Positions 1-12,500 of a DNA stretch of 64,000 nt are shown one piece after another. The notes under the pieces were generated by a model. The model saw nothing but the letters and a program-made list of their open reading frames with translations, had not been told where the DNA came from and made no database searches. Position numbers and translations under genes: made by a program. Every line of letters begins with the position of its first letter. The first letter of the stretch is position 1. The stretch is from Mansonella perstans (Eukaryota; Nematoda; Chromadorea; Rhabditida; Onchocercidae). Where the stretch lies: the NCBI GenBank assembly GCA_037074765.1, contig JBAMDO010000105.1, positions 122,854 to 186,853 of the forward strand, given 5' to 3'.

Positions 1-616
1 TCCTATCCAGGTTTGTTTTTAGAACGATTTCACTGATTTTGAAAGTGAATTTATAGGTTTGCACTAGAAATCACCCTTCTTCTCTTTTTTCTCATCATCA
101 TTAGAGTTTGAAATAGCTCAATAGAAATACTCTGCAACTATAGGCTTTTATTTATGGCAGTTTCACACTGCTAATAATACATATATGATGTATTTTGAAT
201 TTTAATGATTTGAAAATGACATATGCTGGATTATTAGAATTATGAATCCACCTACAATGATTTTTGAAATGAAAAACTGCTGTATGTTACTTGAGTAATA
301 AAACTGTTCTACCATACTTGATCTAAAAAAGAAGGCTATTTGAATATGCTTTTTCAATAAAAAAAAAAAAAAAAAAAAGCATTTTTTTTCTTTTTCAATA
401 CATGATTTTTTGAAAATTGCAGTTAGGAAAAGCTTCCTGCAAGTTTTCGATATATTAATTTCAATTTGAGTCCTTCTGGTTCATTTTGATATCTTCTTTT
501 TATTTTTAAGTTGTGCTATGCTGAATTTTAAATCGAAATTATTATACTGTTAATAAATTCTACTGTCGTACAGACTTAAGTTTTTTAAAAAACTTGATCT
601 TGTTCTTATTATGCAG
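1..616 (+). other. Intron sequence of INTS2 upstream of the first visible exon
   Basis: No convincing exon is seen before the acceptor that ends at 616 (atgcag). The stretch is A+T rich, with an A run of about 20 at 359-378. It is read as intron because the following exon opens in the middle of the INTS2 protein; earlier exons must lie outside the window. Confidence 0.6.
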
Positions 617-3600
617 GACTGGATTGGTGCGCAGATAACAAACTGTGCAACACCGTTACATCCTGTGGTCACAGATTTGCTGAACGCTTATGCTGCAAGT
701 TGTTTTGCTGCTAGTGAGTTCGCTTCTGCTAATCGTCCACTATCAGAAGAATTTGTATTGGTTAGTGCTGAGAACTGTACTTATTCCTAGGATGAATTGA
801 AAGTTGATGGATATGTAATATAATAATTGCAAAATTTACTGAAAGTACATTTTAAGTTAACATTGCTTTATTCTAACATTTCGTAGCGTTCCATGGGAAT
901 AAACAGTTTTGGCCACCTTATTCACTATATATTTCAATTTTTCCCATTTTATAGCAGTTACGCAGGTTAACGACTGACCAATATTTGGTCAATGACCTCA
1001 GCGATCTCTGACCGCTATATATGCTCAATGACCAATATTTTAATGATGAGGATATTTTGACAGATAATGACTCAGGTGCTAGAGTTATAGTTTATAATAT
1101 GCTAGAAGAAAAAATGTTATGGATGGAATGCTGCTCAACAGAGTTCTTTTTCAGGCGTATAAATTACTGTTGAGCTTCCTTTTTTAAACTAATACTTCCT
1201 CGATTAATAATTGATGTTGTCTGATTTTTACTGGCTAACATTGAAATTGTTTAAACAGATTTTCAACATATACTGAATTGCGTTTTTCAGAACTTATTTA
1301 CTGGCGAAGTTATGGATGAAAAAAAATTGGTGCCGCGCTTACTTACACTTTTTTTCCTTCTTTGTTACCGAAAAAGCTTTGAAAGTCATGCTCAGAAAAG
1401 AAATGTTCAGAACTTTTATAGGTTTTATTTTGTCTCTCTTTTTCATTATTTGTTCAGCGGATTTTTTATTGGCCTGAACAAAATTTATATATACCAGGAT
1501 CCGCCGAGTAGCTTGACTAATGAGGTGCGCATTGTAGATTGTTGATTAGATTATCAGCTTATTTTTGTATAATAAATTACAAATGAATTTATGCTAATTT
1601 CATATTGTGAAACCATTATAGTATCAAAATCGAAGGAATTGTACCGGTACGTTTCCTGCTAAATATTGTCGAAACTCGACCAGAACACTTTCGTGCTATT
1701 CGATCACCACTAGTTTATTTATGTGGCCTCTATTATCCATATATGCTTCCAACTGTTGATTCGTTATTATTATCTGTGGATGACGAATTGAAGAATCCTG
1801 AAATCAAAGTTATCCCACGGTGAGATATTTTTCGTTTTAATTATCCGGCTTTTTACCAAGAATTTATGATCTTTTTAAAATCGAAGAATGCGTTAGTGGA
1901 TTTGTGAGAGACAAAGTTGAGGGAAATCTTTAACACATGCATTTATGCTAAATAAGAACTGGAAAAAATGCCAAATTAAAATCAATCACGCGGTTGTGTT
2001 TAGCGCTCTAAGGTAGCGCAAATCGTTGCTTGCTACTCGGTCATTTTCCTGATTAAATAACTGTTCGAGCCGAACATTCTCAGAAGAATTAACTTAATGA
2101 ATTAGCATTATTGCTAGTTGACTGCCTAGGATGACCAAAAAAGGTCACCATTACGCTATTTAATCATTCGCAAAAAACAAAGTGGGATGTTGTGTTTTCT
2201 AACATTCTTAAAAAATAAAATTTCTCAAATGAAGAAAAAAAAATATGTATATATGTGAGAAAAAAATATGTATATATTTCTGCTGTGTTAAATATACGTT
2301 TTTAATATCGGCTGTTGAAGCGTAACCGATTAATATATGACTCTTTTCGTATGTGAATCTGTTTGAAGCTTGTGAGAATATGCGTCTAACCATGCTATCA
2401 GATTCAACAAAAATTATCGGGTCAGTCAACGTAAAAGAAAAATACAAATTAAACAAAACTAATATGTAATAAAAAAAAAAATCTAATCCATCCTCAAGTC
2501 AGATCCCCTCCCCATCCCCCCTATAAAATGAATTTTGTCATAATCTCCATGACAATACATAGAACTAGATATGTATATATATATTTTCATTTTTGTCAAA
2601 CGTCCGAGTAGAATTTTATGAAGTTTAAGTGTATTCATACTGAAATTATTTTTCAATGAAAACATTTATTGTTGCAGAAAAATCCCATTATCAACAGGCT
2701 TACTGTTGAAAGCTTTCGATAGAATTAATGAGAATCCTTCAAATTCTATGCGGTTTTTACGTTTGCTGCAAAAAAGCACACTGCCAGAACAAGTACAAGT
2801 GATGGATGCCATTATACATGCCATGTTCATTGCGCTCAATCCATCTACACCAGTGCCTTTTGTAAATGGAGTAGTAGCGGTTTGGAAACGTCTGGAAAAT
2901 ATTGTCCCGAGATCACTTTGTGAAGTTTGTTAATCAGAGCTTTAGCACTGTTAACTATTCTACATGCGCAATTTTTTTTCTTCTTTTTTTTGAAGTTTTG
3001 ATTGGCTTAGGTTTACATATTGAAAATGTCTTTTTTATGTTAACATCAGTAGTCTAAATAGGATTGGTATCTTACATCTTTTGCTGGATGATTTCATTTG
3101 TTAAATAATTAGATATGTTTAAAATGTATGAATAAACTATTAACTAAACGAAACGTTTTATCTGCCCCATCTTCTAAAATGATATTGGGCATTGGTATTT
3201 TCTGTTCTTTTTTTTTAGCTGTTTAAATTGCTTATAATTTTTCAATTGAAATTTCAGACTACAGTTTGTGCCTGGTCTACTGATGAATTGAATCATGATA
3301 TGCTGGTTGAACAACCGTTGTTTTTGTTCCGTTGCGATGAACGAGTATTCGAAAACGATATTCTATTTCCATGTTATTTACGTATTCTTTCATTCTATTT
3401 ATCCGCAAGTCGCACACACTTGCTGCAAAAGTTACAGATGAACAGGAGCGGAAGGTATATTACTTGAAAGAAATTTGAGAAAAAAATTGTCAGACTATTT
3501 GTGGTATTACCTCTTTATTTGTCACTGGTAAATTCGGCAATCAAATCGTTTTGTACCCAAAAATATTAATTCATTTCATGTTTCAGAGATGATCAACGAG

Positions 3601-5986
3601 TGGAACGTGATGAGTTAACGCGCTCATTAATTGGAGCGCAGGATTCAGCAGTTGTGCAGATTTTGTTAGAGATATGTGGACGTTTCAAGAATATTACTGT
3701 CCGACGCCTTTGCTGCGCACATATCCATCAAATGTTCATTGCTGATCCTGTCCTTTCCAAATTGGTTCACTTTCAGGTATTTGTTGATCTATACAGAATG
3801 AAAATTGAAAAAATTTCTTTCACTTCGAGTATATACATAGAAATAAAAGAATGTAAAAAAGTATAAAAGAAGTACAGTATCCAAGAATTCTTGCTAAGTT
3901 ATAAGTGGGAAATATGGTCAAGAATTTCATTTTTTATCATATAAACAGTACATATGTTACTCTGTGTTTTTGTATAAATCTTTATAAAATTATTCAAAAT
4001 AACATTCGTTTCCCAGTTTCTGTTAACACTTTTTCATCTTCATTGGCAAGATTAACATTTTCGTTTTTGTTTTTTGAATAAGAAATAGTAGTTTAAAAAG
4101 TTTTTCATCCGAAATCCGAAGTTTGTTTTCATTGAGTTTTAGGGTTATCCCCTGCGATTAATTCCTCTAGCTGTACGAGAAATACCATCAATGCATATTT
4201 GCCTGGAGTTTGTGCATGAAATTCTAGCGTTGGCGGATATTTCAAAGCGCGTCTTTGCTATTGTTCTTATTGCTGAGTTGGCACAGCAGGTACATTTTTA
4301 TTTGAATTCGTTTTCTATTTCGATTTTTTTTACATTTTTTTTAAATTTCAGTTTGATTGTGAGCTGCAATTGACAGAATATTTATTTGACAAAGTCATTA
4401 AGAAAGAATTTCCTCTTTTTATTGTTATTTAATTGGTGTAATCGGATAATTAAGAGATAGCACTCCATTAACCAAATGTGTTGCTAACATTCTTAGGAAG
4501 GATAGATTTAAATAGGTGATTTAAGTTAGCAATATTTTTTTAGTGCAAGAGAAACTGATATTAAATGATTCTGCTGAAAAATTGCTGCTAGACCGTATCC
4601 AGTTCATTTGTAGAATGAACAGCTCTGAATTAGGACTAAGGGTAATACTGATGTACTATGGAATTAAATTGTATAAAGTGCACAGGTTCACGTCTTCTGA
4701 ATTTCTTTAATGTCTGTTTTTGATCTTTATTACTAATGTTTTTGATCTTCATTACTGACAGTTAGTGGTTTTCCCACACCTTTTATCCCTGGCATTAACA
4801 CCTATTCATAGTTTGATGATTGTAATCAGAATATCCTGATTACGATCATCAAACGATCTTCATCACATATCTTCAATGTTCAAAAAAGTTTTAGAATTTT
4901 GAAAAGTTCTAAATGCAAGCCTAATGTTTTTCTTGATATATTCACTATTTGGTGAAATTAATAGACAGAATTTAATGCTCCAATATTATGGTTAAGGAAA
5001 TGAATATGTGAACTGTGAATTACTAGTACACTTTGCAACTAGATCAGTTATACTTCAATGTATCTTAATTGTGTGGCTGATTAATTTTATAATGACTGAT
5101 TTTTTTTCTTCCAGTACAAGATAGAATCATCATTTATTCGTGTGGAGCTATTACTCGATGTTTTAACAACTTTGTCACGTGCTCTGACTACCGATGAAAA
5201 TTTACGTTTGTTATCAAGAGCTGTTCCATCGCTGGGCCGTATGATGTCCTTATTCCCACAGATATCAGCTGATGTTGCACATTTGTTAATACGTATTTCC
5301 TGTGTTGCCGCCTCACGCATATCAGTTTCAGCAACCGTGTCGAAAACTGAATCATGTATGGAAAGGCGTCTAATCACTCTTATAAACAGTATTCTTTGTG
5401 AAAATTTGTCTGATATATCTACCCTTTCCGTGAAGTTTTACAGTAATGAAAGTCTGTAAAAATTGGTATCAGATGGCTAATACATTGAAATTCGCTCACT
5501 GGCTAAAAGAAACACTTCTTTCATTATGCATTTCAGTTCATTTAATGTTGCGGAACAGCTTTATTGAAAAGTTCAAGTAAATTAAAAATCATTATCTGCC
5601 TTGTAGCTATTTCTTTCATGCCACAATAAACTAAATGATAAGGTAAAAGAAAAAGATTTAATTATCCATCACTAACTTTTGTAATTATTCGTTAATGGTT
5701 CCGTTGAGATTAAAGAGTCATTACTGTTCTGTTTTTCTTCTTTTTGATACTCGTAACTATTATGATCTCATTTTTTGTCGTTTCAGAATGGTGTAGGGAA
5801 TGTTGCTCAGATATAAAACAAAGTTGGCTTTTTTCTAATTCGTATCAAGATAGTTTGCTTTACGATTCTTGTACCGTGTTAATTGTTTGTTTTCCTCTCC
5901 TACCTAGACAACTTCCCCGAAATTCTCGTTATAATCTTCCGTCAATTATAAAAGTGTCCAAGTCAGATCCTTTCAGCGCTTGGTAA
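617..5986 (+). CDS. INTS2: Integrator complex subunit 2 (INTS2), C-terminal half, 5' truncated by window edge
   Basis: INTS2 is a helical-repeat scaffold subunit of the nuclear Integrator complex, which cleaves snRNA 3' ends and nascent RNA at paused polymerase II. Nine exons: 617-760, 1291-1421, 1622-1819, 2678-2924, 3258-3454, 3587-3776, 4143-4289, 5115-5442 and 5787-5986. Together they give 593 codons with every phase compatible. Family landmarks in order are DWIGAQ..TPLHP, LVEQPLFLFRCDERVFE, ELTRSLIGAQDSAVVQILL, HQMFIADPVLSKLVHFQGY and IPSMHICLEFV, all close to the human protein. The human protein is roughly 1,200 residues long, so about half is present. The last two joins are least certain: the donor at 5442 (gtaatg) was chosen for phase, and the final 66 residues (EWCRECC..SAW) are only weakly like the human tail. 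An open frame at 1498-1524 was left as intron because it breaks the phase. Confidence 0.9.
975..1040. repeat. Cluster of TGACC/GGTCA half-sites in an INTS2 intron
   Basis: TGACC occurs at 975-979, 993-997, 1009-1013 and 1029-1033, and GGTCA at 987-991. The first pair makes a perfect palindrome, TGACCAATATTTGGTCA (975-991). The string tgaccaatattt is repeated at 975-986 and 1029-1040. A similar everted pair, TGACC-AAAAAA-GGTCA, lies in a later intron at 2132-2147. These resemble nuclear-receptor half-sites, but function is inference only. Confidence 0.35.
4811..4854. repeat. Inverted repeat (19-bp arms, 6-nt loop) in an INTS2 intron
   Basis: Arms at 4811-4829 and 4836-4854 match over 19 bp with one mismatch around the loop aatatc. 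The hairpin lies in the intron between exons 4143-4289 and 5115-5442. Confidence 0.75.
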
Positions 5987-7529
5987 CTGTCAGTGTAATT
6001 TGATGCATAATTTAAGTGAGCATTTACTTAGACACAAACTGAAAATAAGCCTTGTTCTGTTTCGTTTCAATGAAGTCTGTAAACACCGTATTCCATCCTT
6101 ATCAAGTTTCAAATGTAACAAAATATAAGAGGTAGTGAAGTAATAGGTTTCGTCATTGAGTAATGCATTTATCAACCTGAATTTCACAATCATTAACCCA
6201 TATGATTTCGATTTTTAATTGGGTAAACAGCTGATTGTCGCAAAATATTGGCGATTTCTATATGCTTGAATTTTGACGTGTATTTATTTTGTAATGTAAT
6301 TTTAATGAAATTTCCATTTCTGAAGTAGCAGATTTCATATATGAGTAATCGTTTGCTTCTTTCAGATTCGGGTATATACTATAGATAAAACTGATTATTC
6401 CAGGTGTTGTACAACAGTCAGACATATGAATCATGAATCATCATTTATATTACATTAGAGTTTACCGTTTGATTATTTCGGAAAAACTACAATAATCAAT
6501 AAGTAAATAATTCATCTTGTCATTAAAAATAAATCGTTGCTTAACTGCAAATAATTCCTATTTAATGACAAGTTTCGACTACAGCACTTTTTACCAAAGC
6601 AGCAATCAGAATAACTTCATATCAGACCTTTGTTGGGATGCTGTCATTTGTTTTGTTTATTTTTCAACTAAATTAACAGATTGAATTTTTTTTAATATCC
6701 TGTCACTGTCAGAAAAGTGTAATGAATGGAAAGCACTCTGGTTTAAAGAAGAATGAATGAGAAAAGATTCCCGTAATGCTTCAGATCAAGTGATAAATCA
6801 CCTAATGAAAAGGAAAAATATCTCACTTCGATATCCGAGTCTGATCATAGCATTGTCCATGTCATTCAGATATTTGATTTAAAGCTTCGTAGATTTCTTC
6901 CGGTGATTATAAGAGAACTGGCAGGAAGCTCTGTGTAACACTCGATACTTTTGCGTATCTACAATGACATTATGACACTTAAGTCTTTTGATATTCATCT
7001 TTTCCTTCACTTCTTCCGTTCTCATCGTTTAGGAAGGATTGAGGAAGAAATTAACTCTGAAAAAGTTCTTTTTTCCAAAATTTAACTTTTCAGCTTTGCC
7101 ATTTTTGATGCGATCCAAAAAATTCAATATGACTTCAGTAACATCCAGACTTTTCCAGGCTGTATTACCATCTGTGAACAGTACAAATTTTAGAGGACAT
7201 TATCTATTGCTTTTTACGCAAGGTAAATCAAATGACATTCTCGCACTTCCCGAAAATCACAGTTTTATTTTCATCAAATAAATAGAACTAAAGACAACGG
7301 AACTTTCAACGTAACTGGAAAAGACATTATTGATTATAAGTTGTGACAATCCAATCTTTGTATGGATTTCAAGGGTCTCCGTTTCTTGGCCATACCCGCC
7401 CTTTATTGACCATAAATACTTGTTCAGTGATGGGATATCTTGGAAGAGAAAAAGTTTTGTTAAACCTTTGAAATTGCTGTTGAAAACTTCTCTGTTTTTG
7501 TTATCTTTTCCGTATTTGTTGACTTAAAA
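5987..7529. other. Downstream of INTS2; mostly anonymous A+T-rich DNA
   Basis: Apart from the candidate exon at 6785-6938, the only hint of coding is 7093-7223 (+). This lies between an acceptor-like aacttttcag and a donor-like caag|gtaaat and encodes LPFLMRSKKFNMTSVTSRLF onward, with no family recognised. A potential polyadenylation signal AATAAA is at 6528-6533. Confidence 0.4.
6785..6938 (+). other. Possible exon, perhaps an alternative INTS2 terminal exon
   Basis: After an acceptor-like cttcag ending at 6784, one frame stays open for 50 codons to a taa at 6936-6938. It encodes a charged start (SSDKSPNEKEK) and a hydrophobic, basic end (LRRFLPVIIRELAGSSV). It begins in phase 2, which would suit an alternative donor near 5435 (aa|gtttta) in the penultimate INTS2 exon. 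An AATAAA at 6528-6533 sits between the two candidate terminal exons. Another frame is also open over part of this stretch, so coding status is unproven. Confidence 0.2.
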
Positions 7530-8021
7530 TCAAATGAATAGAATGAAAAATGATGAGTAGATTAGAATGCATAGCCCATTATAGCTTGTTTCACATTTCT
7601 TTTTTATATTTACAAATTGGCGTATTTTGATAAGGTCAAACAAGTAAATGGGAAACTGTGCCTTTAAATACCTTTGATCACACGTGCGCTGCATGTACGA
7701 CGTTTCCGCACACAACTTCGAGCTGCTGGATAAGAGTAAAGCGCAGAATGAGCGGAAAAATTGGTGATAGCCTGCGTTTTGATAAAGCCCAGCATTCAAA
7801 CATAAGCTTGAATAGAAACCTTCATGGAAAGAAATTAAAAAATCAGGTAATAAGCCAAGAAGAAGAATAATGTCTGCCAAGGCATTGAAAGCATTCCAAT
7901 AAAAAATGATCGTTTCAAGCCTAGGCTTCTTCTTTCCTTCTAAATCCGCGGTACATTGATTACAAATAACGTGTATACAATAATGAGAAGCATGAAAAGA
8001 GGACCATATTGTTGCATTCAT
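7530..8021 (-). other. 163-codon open frame of unusual composition; possible Wolbachia-derived insertion
   Basis: One frame is open for 163 codons on the minus strand, and a 70-codon frame is open on the plus strand at 7658-7870. This stretch has more balanced base composition than its surroundings and no splice-like borders. The peptide around CALLLSSSSKLCAETSY and QRTCDQRYLKAQFPIYLFD reminds me of small hypothetical or repeat-derived proteins from Wolbachia, the endosymbiont of many filarial worms. That is memory of pattern, not a search. No start context or neighbour supports an expressed gene. Confidence 0.3.
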
Positions 8022-9540
8022 TCCATCGACAATTGCAAATCATAATTCAATCGCTTTCCGTTCGTATTTTATTAGAATGAATCTATCGGAATGAAAGGAA
8101 ATTGCACCGATTTGCACGTCTTCGCTACGACATATATTACAACAATTCTTTTAATTTAAATACATGCAAAATAATTAGTAAAATATTGACATGAAAAACA
8201 AATTGAAGGATATCATCAATAAAGGGAACGCTTCCCTCGAGATTAATCTTTCCACGCTCGCACTGCGTACGTGTACGACCGATTGAGTCAAGTGGTCAAT
8301 TGAGTCAATTCAAGTGTCCGGTATGATCTATTATGAAATTAGCTCTGTTAATAATGAGTGCATTGCTGTTCAGTAAGGAATGTTATTCATGCTTTTTTTA
8401 TTTGTTTATTGATAAATTAATTGGGTAAATAAACACCTGAACGGTGGGTAAATGATAGAGATTATTTAGTAGGAGTATACTGTAGATTGCTAAAAAATAG
8501 ACATAAAACTGTGAATAGTAGAGATATTAAGAAGAAATTTGGAAAAATTGTGGAAAAATTGCAGAAGGTTTAAAGCGAAAAGTCAAAATACATATTTTAA
8601 TGCTAGCACCTATTAAATCCCATTAAATTACATCAGGTCATGAATGTCAAGGAATTGAATGTCGCAGGTAATAAATTTGCTAGTAATAATGACTATTCAA
8701 AATGGTTACTGCTGAAAAGGGAAAGAATGTATTGGTGATAACAATAGACAGGTAAGTGATTTTCGAATGAATTGTATGAATTCCAAACAATCCGTATCAT
8801 TCATAGTAAGGAACGATCTTTTTGGAAAATGAGATCTGATCACAATATAATCCAAAATTTTAACCAATTTTTGAGAAGAAAATAATTCAGCATAACATGT
8901 AAAGCATTACTTCGGTGAGAATTGCTTAATTAGAATTGTATTTAATTGATATAGCGTAATTTGACAGAGAAATTCATATAGGAATCACTAAAAAACGAGG
9001 AAGTGAGCGGTACATGTTAAAAATTTGAACATCTGGAAGTTGTATAAGAGATCTATTCTTGAAATGGAGAGTTGCAAAATTAAAATGATCGATGTGAGAA
9101 AAATCAATTACAAAACAAAATTTGGTATAGTTTTATTTTCGCTGCTATGAAATGAATGCACCAGAATTAAAAAATGAATGATCGTTTGATCCTTTTCAAA
9201 ATAAATGAAAAATTTTAGAGTAAAAAAGAATTAATACCAGCTATTGATTACTTGAGATTATATTGAAAGTTGTTAACTTTCAGTATTTTTGATTATATTT
9301 TTGAATGAGTTTTTTTAACAATATCAGTCGTTTGAGATTTTCGGAAAAAAATCGCAATGGTTGCAGATTTCGATTGCTGAAACTAGTTTATTCAAAGTAA
9401 CAGTTGGTATCAGTGACGGAAAAGTAACATTATGAGTGATATTTTACATAAATTGAAGTTGATCCTAACACAACAATTCCCTTAAAAGATCAGGGGATAT
9501 TATTGAAACAGAACGAACAATGTGGTAGAAATTTCAGCAC
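8022..9540. other. Intergenic, nothing recognised
   Basis: This separates the INTS2 side from the 3' end of the minus-strand receptor gene. Only short local repeats are seen, such as gattgagtcaagtgg / caattgagtcaattcaag at about 8280-8315. No exon on either strand could be supported. Confidence 0.4.
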
Positions 9541-12500
9541 TTAAATGTTATCACCAATTTGTGTATAAACATCATGCTTCGATATCAAATTATAGGAAAG
9601 CTCTGAATTACCTATAATCTGTTCAACATCAATATCAGAGTAAAAGTTGATAACCGGTGTAAGAAATGAACCTGGAACAGCTGGCTCATAATAATCGTAT
9701 TCCAGATCGTGATCAGTATTAAATGAGAGTGATGAGTGTGCATCGTTACGCGGCGTCATTTGCGATGAATTAGTTTCTCGAGACCAAAATATTCCTAGAA
9801 AATATAGAAAAGGTTATATTCTGAAAGAAAAGATGCCAAAATATTAGATCAGTTAGACTAAAAGGGTAAAATTATTAAGTAACCCAAAAAAACCGAACAG
9901 AAGAATGCCACTTCCCATGAAACCTTTCAAAAATTACTGATTTTCAGCAAACATTCATACTTTTACTACTTTTTCTTTTAAATGCTCCAAACTTAAAAAT
10001 TTCATATGATAACATTTAGATTTTTTTTTATTTTTTTTTTAAATTTTTTTTTATTTAGAAAACTTAAACCTTCCATAAAATCTCAACCTTTCTCATGAGG
10101 AAAACGTGGAGTCGATAATGCTGAAAGTTGTATACCGATAGAACGCTTCGTAACAACGGTTCTGTTAGATTTAATTTCTGTAACGTCAGTTTGACCAGAC
10201 TGTATCATACTCAAATCAAACCTGAAACAAATTTCAAGAAATCGGAAAGCTCAATTTTAAATTTATGATGAAGCACACTTGATCGTAAAAGAGCACTGTC
10301 AGTTATTTAATTTGTGAAAAGGGTAAAAATTCCTGAATAATTATGATACCTCGGTTCGTCTAACGAATTGTCAATCCTTAGCTGTCGATTTTGCTTCCTT
10401 TTTGCCTTCCGAATAGCCGATTTGGTAATACAGGAGCAAAGAAATGGTGGGAGAGATATGATTAAAACAATAAATAAGCTTGAAAGGAGGAATGACAAAT
10501 TACGATGACAAAACATAGAGATATGTGATAATCCCAGTGTTGGAACTGATGGTAGCATCTCATCGCTTGCTGCAATAAAACAAATATATCATGAATTCTG
10601 CAATTAATCTAAAATATAACTTTTGAGAGTAAACATGGATAATTTACATCTTCAGAATTAATTGATCATCGTTTGATGACGAGGAGTTAACTCTCATTTC
10701 AGATTTTTTGTGGAAGATATCGAGTTCATGTTAGAGTGGAAAGTACGCTGATACGCTGACAGAAATCTGCCAATTGAAGTGGAGACTCACAATTGATTTG
10801 CCATCAGTTTACCAAGAAAATCAATCATGCAATTTTGAATTCATGAAATCAGAAAATTTTTTGGGTTAAATTTCGGAGTATGTCAATATTGCACTCATAA
10901 AGCTAACGGAGAAAAGAATTATTTTGAATTATGGCAAACCATTTTTCCACTCAAAACTTATTTCCACTCCTGAGTTGGTGTTTGACGAGCTATTTATTTT
11001 TTGAAGTGAAACGACGAAGTAATCTTCGGAAGTGAACCACAAATTGCTTTGAATATGTCTGTTTTTTCCGGAGCTGTATACTAGTTCCTGAAATTACCGT
11101 ATTATGTCGAAATTTCCTGGAAAAAAGAATTCCATGGTTTTGTGATGAACTGCTTTTGAATAGCCGATGAACTTTAAAAAAAACAAACGTCTTTTTTTAA
11201 ACCGCGAAAAATTGCAAGTCTAAAATGACTGATAGTTGAATCGTGTTTTAATTTCAAGTCCAGAAATCTTCCATGAGATTTCAACACCCAATCTGTTGTT
11301 TCTTTACATGTTCGAGCGAAAAATCTTCCAGCGGTATAGCTGAGTAAACATCCACAATAGCATGATGTATCGCTTACTGCAGTGGTTACAGTTGCCAAGT
11401 CTGGAAGATGCCGGATTTCAACGGATAATTTTATCCCTCTTTTCAAGCACGGTGAAATCAGCGATTGTCAGGCAACATAAAGAATTTTTACCTGTACAAT
11501 TGTCAGCATAACAATCTAAGAATTCGATAAAATTGCCTCCGCACAAATTTCCGCCGTTTTGTGGGACAGGTGAATCACATAAGCGCCATCGTCGCCGTAA
11601 TCCATGTCCACAACTTGCAGAGCATAAGCTCCATGCAGACCAATCTCGCCAACCACCCTCAATCTGTCCTACTGAAATGTTGATTAAAAAATTATCCATA
11701 TATTTAGCTAAGGCATTACACATCTCTCAGCTCCTATAACATTTCGAAAACTCCAAATACTTTTCTCAAAATTTTATTTGAAGCAAGGCAATGCTACTTA
11801 TAAGCATATATTGGAAGGATAACGTAAGGCCTCTTTGCCCAATTATATAATCTGTTTTAATTTTTCGATGAATATTCTGCTGCATATATCAGTTATCAAC
11901 CTTCCTGAAAAAATATCTTACTGTTACAGTTTCTGATTTGTGCTAGCCTGTATGACCGCGACATAAGTGATCTCAAGAGAAGCATGAAAAGACTCTTCTT
12001 TCCTTTTGTTCCTCAACTCTTCTCTTTACCCTCTCTCACTAATAATAATTATCATTAACTATTCATTGCGTAAAGATGATTTGCCGTAATTTGTTGAATG
12101 GAAATAATAAAGAGTACAATTGCCCCCGTTTTTGTTACTGGCTATATTCCCTCCTTTCTATTCTTCCTACGTCATGATGTTCACTGCGTTACTCCATACT
12201 TCTTTCCTTTGTATATCAAACGTTTGGGTATATCTTTTTCGAATCAATGAACTCGTTTATAATGTATGCTCCATTAAGTCCTCTAGCCTAGTCTTGTCGA
12301 GCTAATACTGACACGAGTGAGTACCTTTCGCATAGGAACAAATGAAATTGCGACATTAACTCGTTTGTTGGCGATAAACTCGAATCGATTAACCTTCCAT
12401 TTACTATTTGTGAAACAAATACTAGTGCTCTGGAGTGCCTGATGATCACATTAAAATAAAAAATTTTGCAGAACTCCAGACATTGTAATTCCCTAAGGAA

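Noticed and set aside
1498..1524. Short open stretch (DPPSSLTNE) with acceptor and donor-like ends inside INTS2
   Set aside because: Including it breaks the reading phase; skipping it gives a clean join from 1421 to 1622 that matches the human protein.
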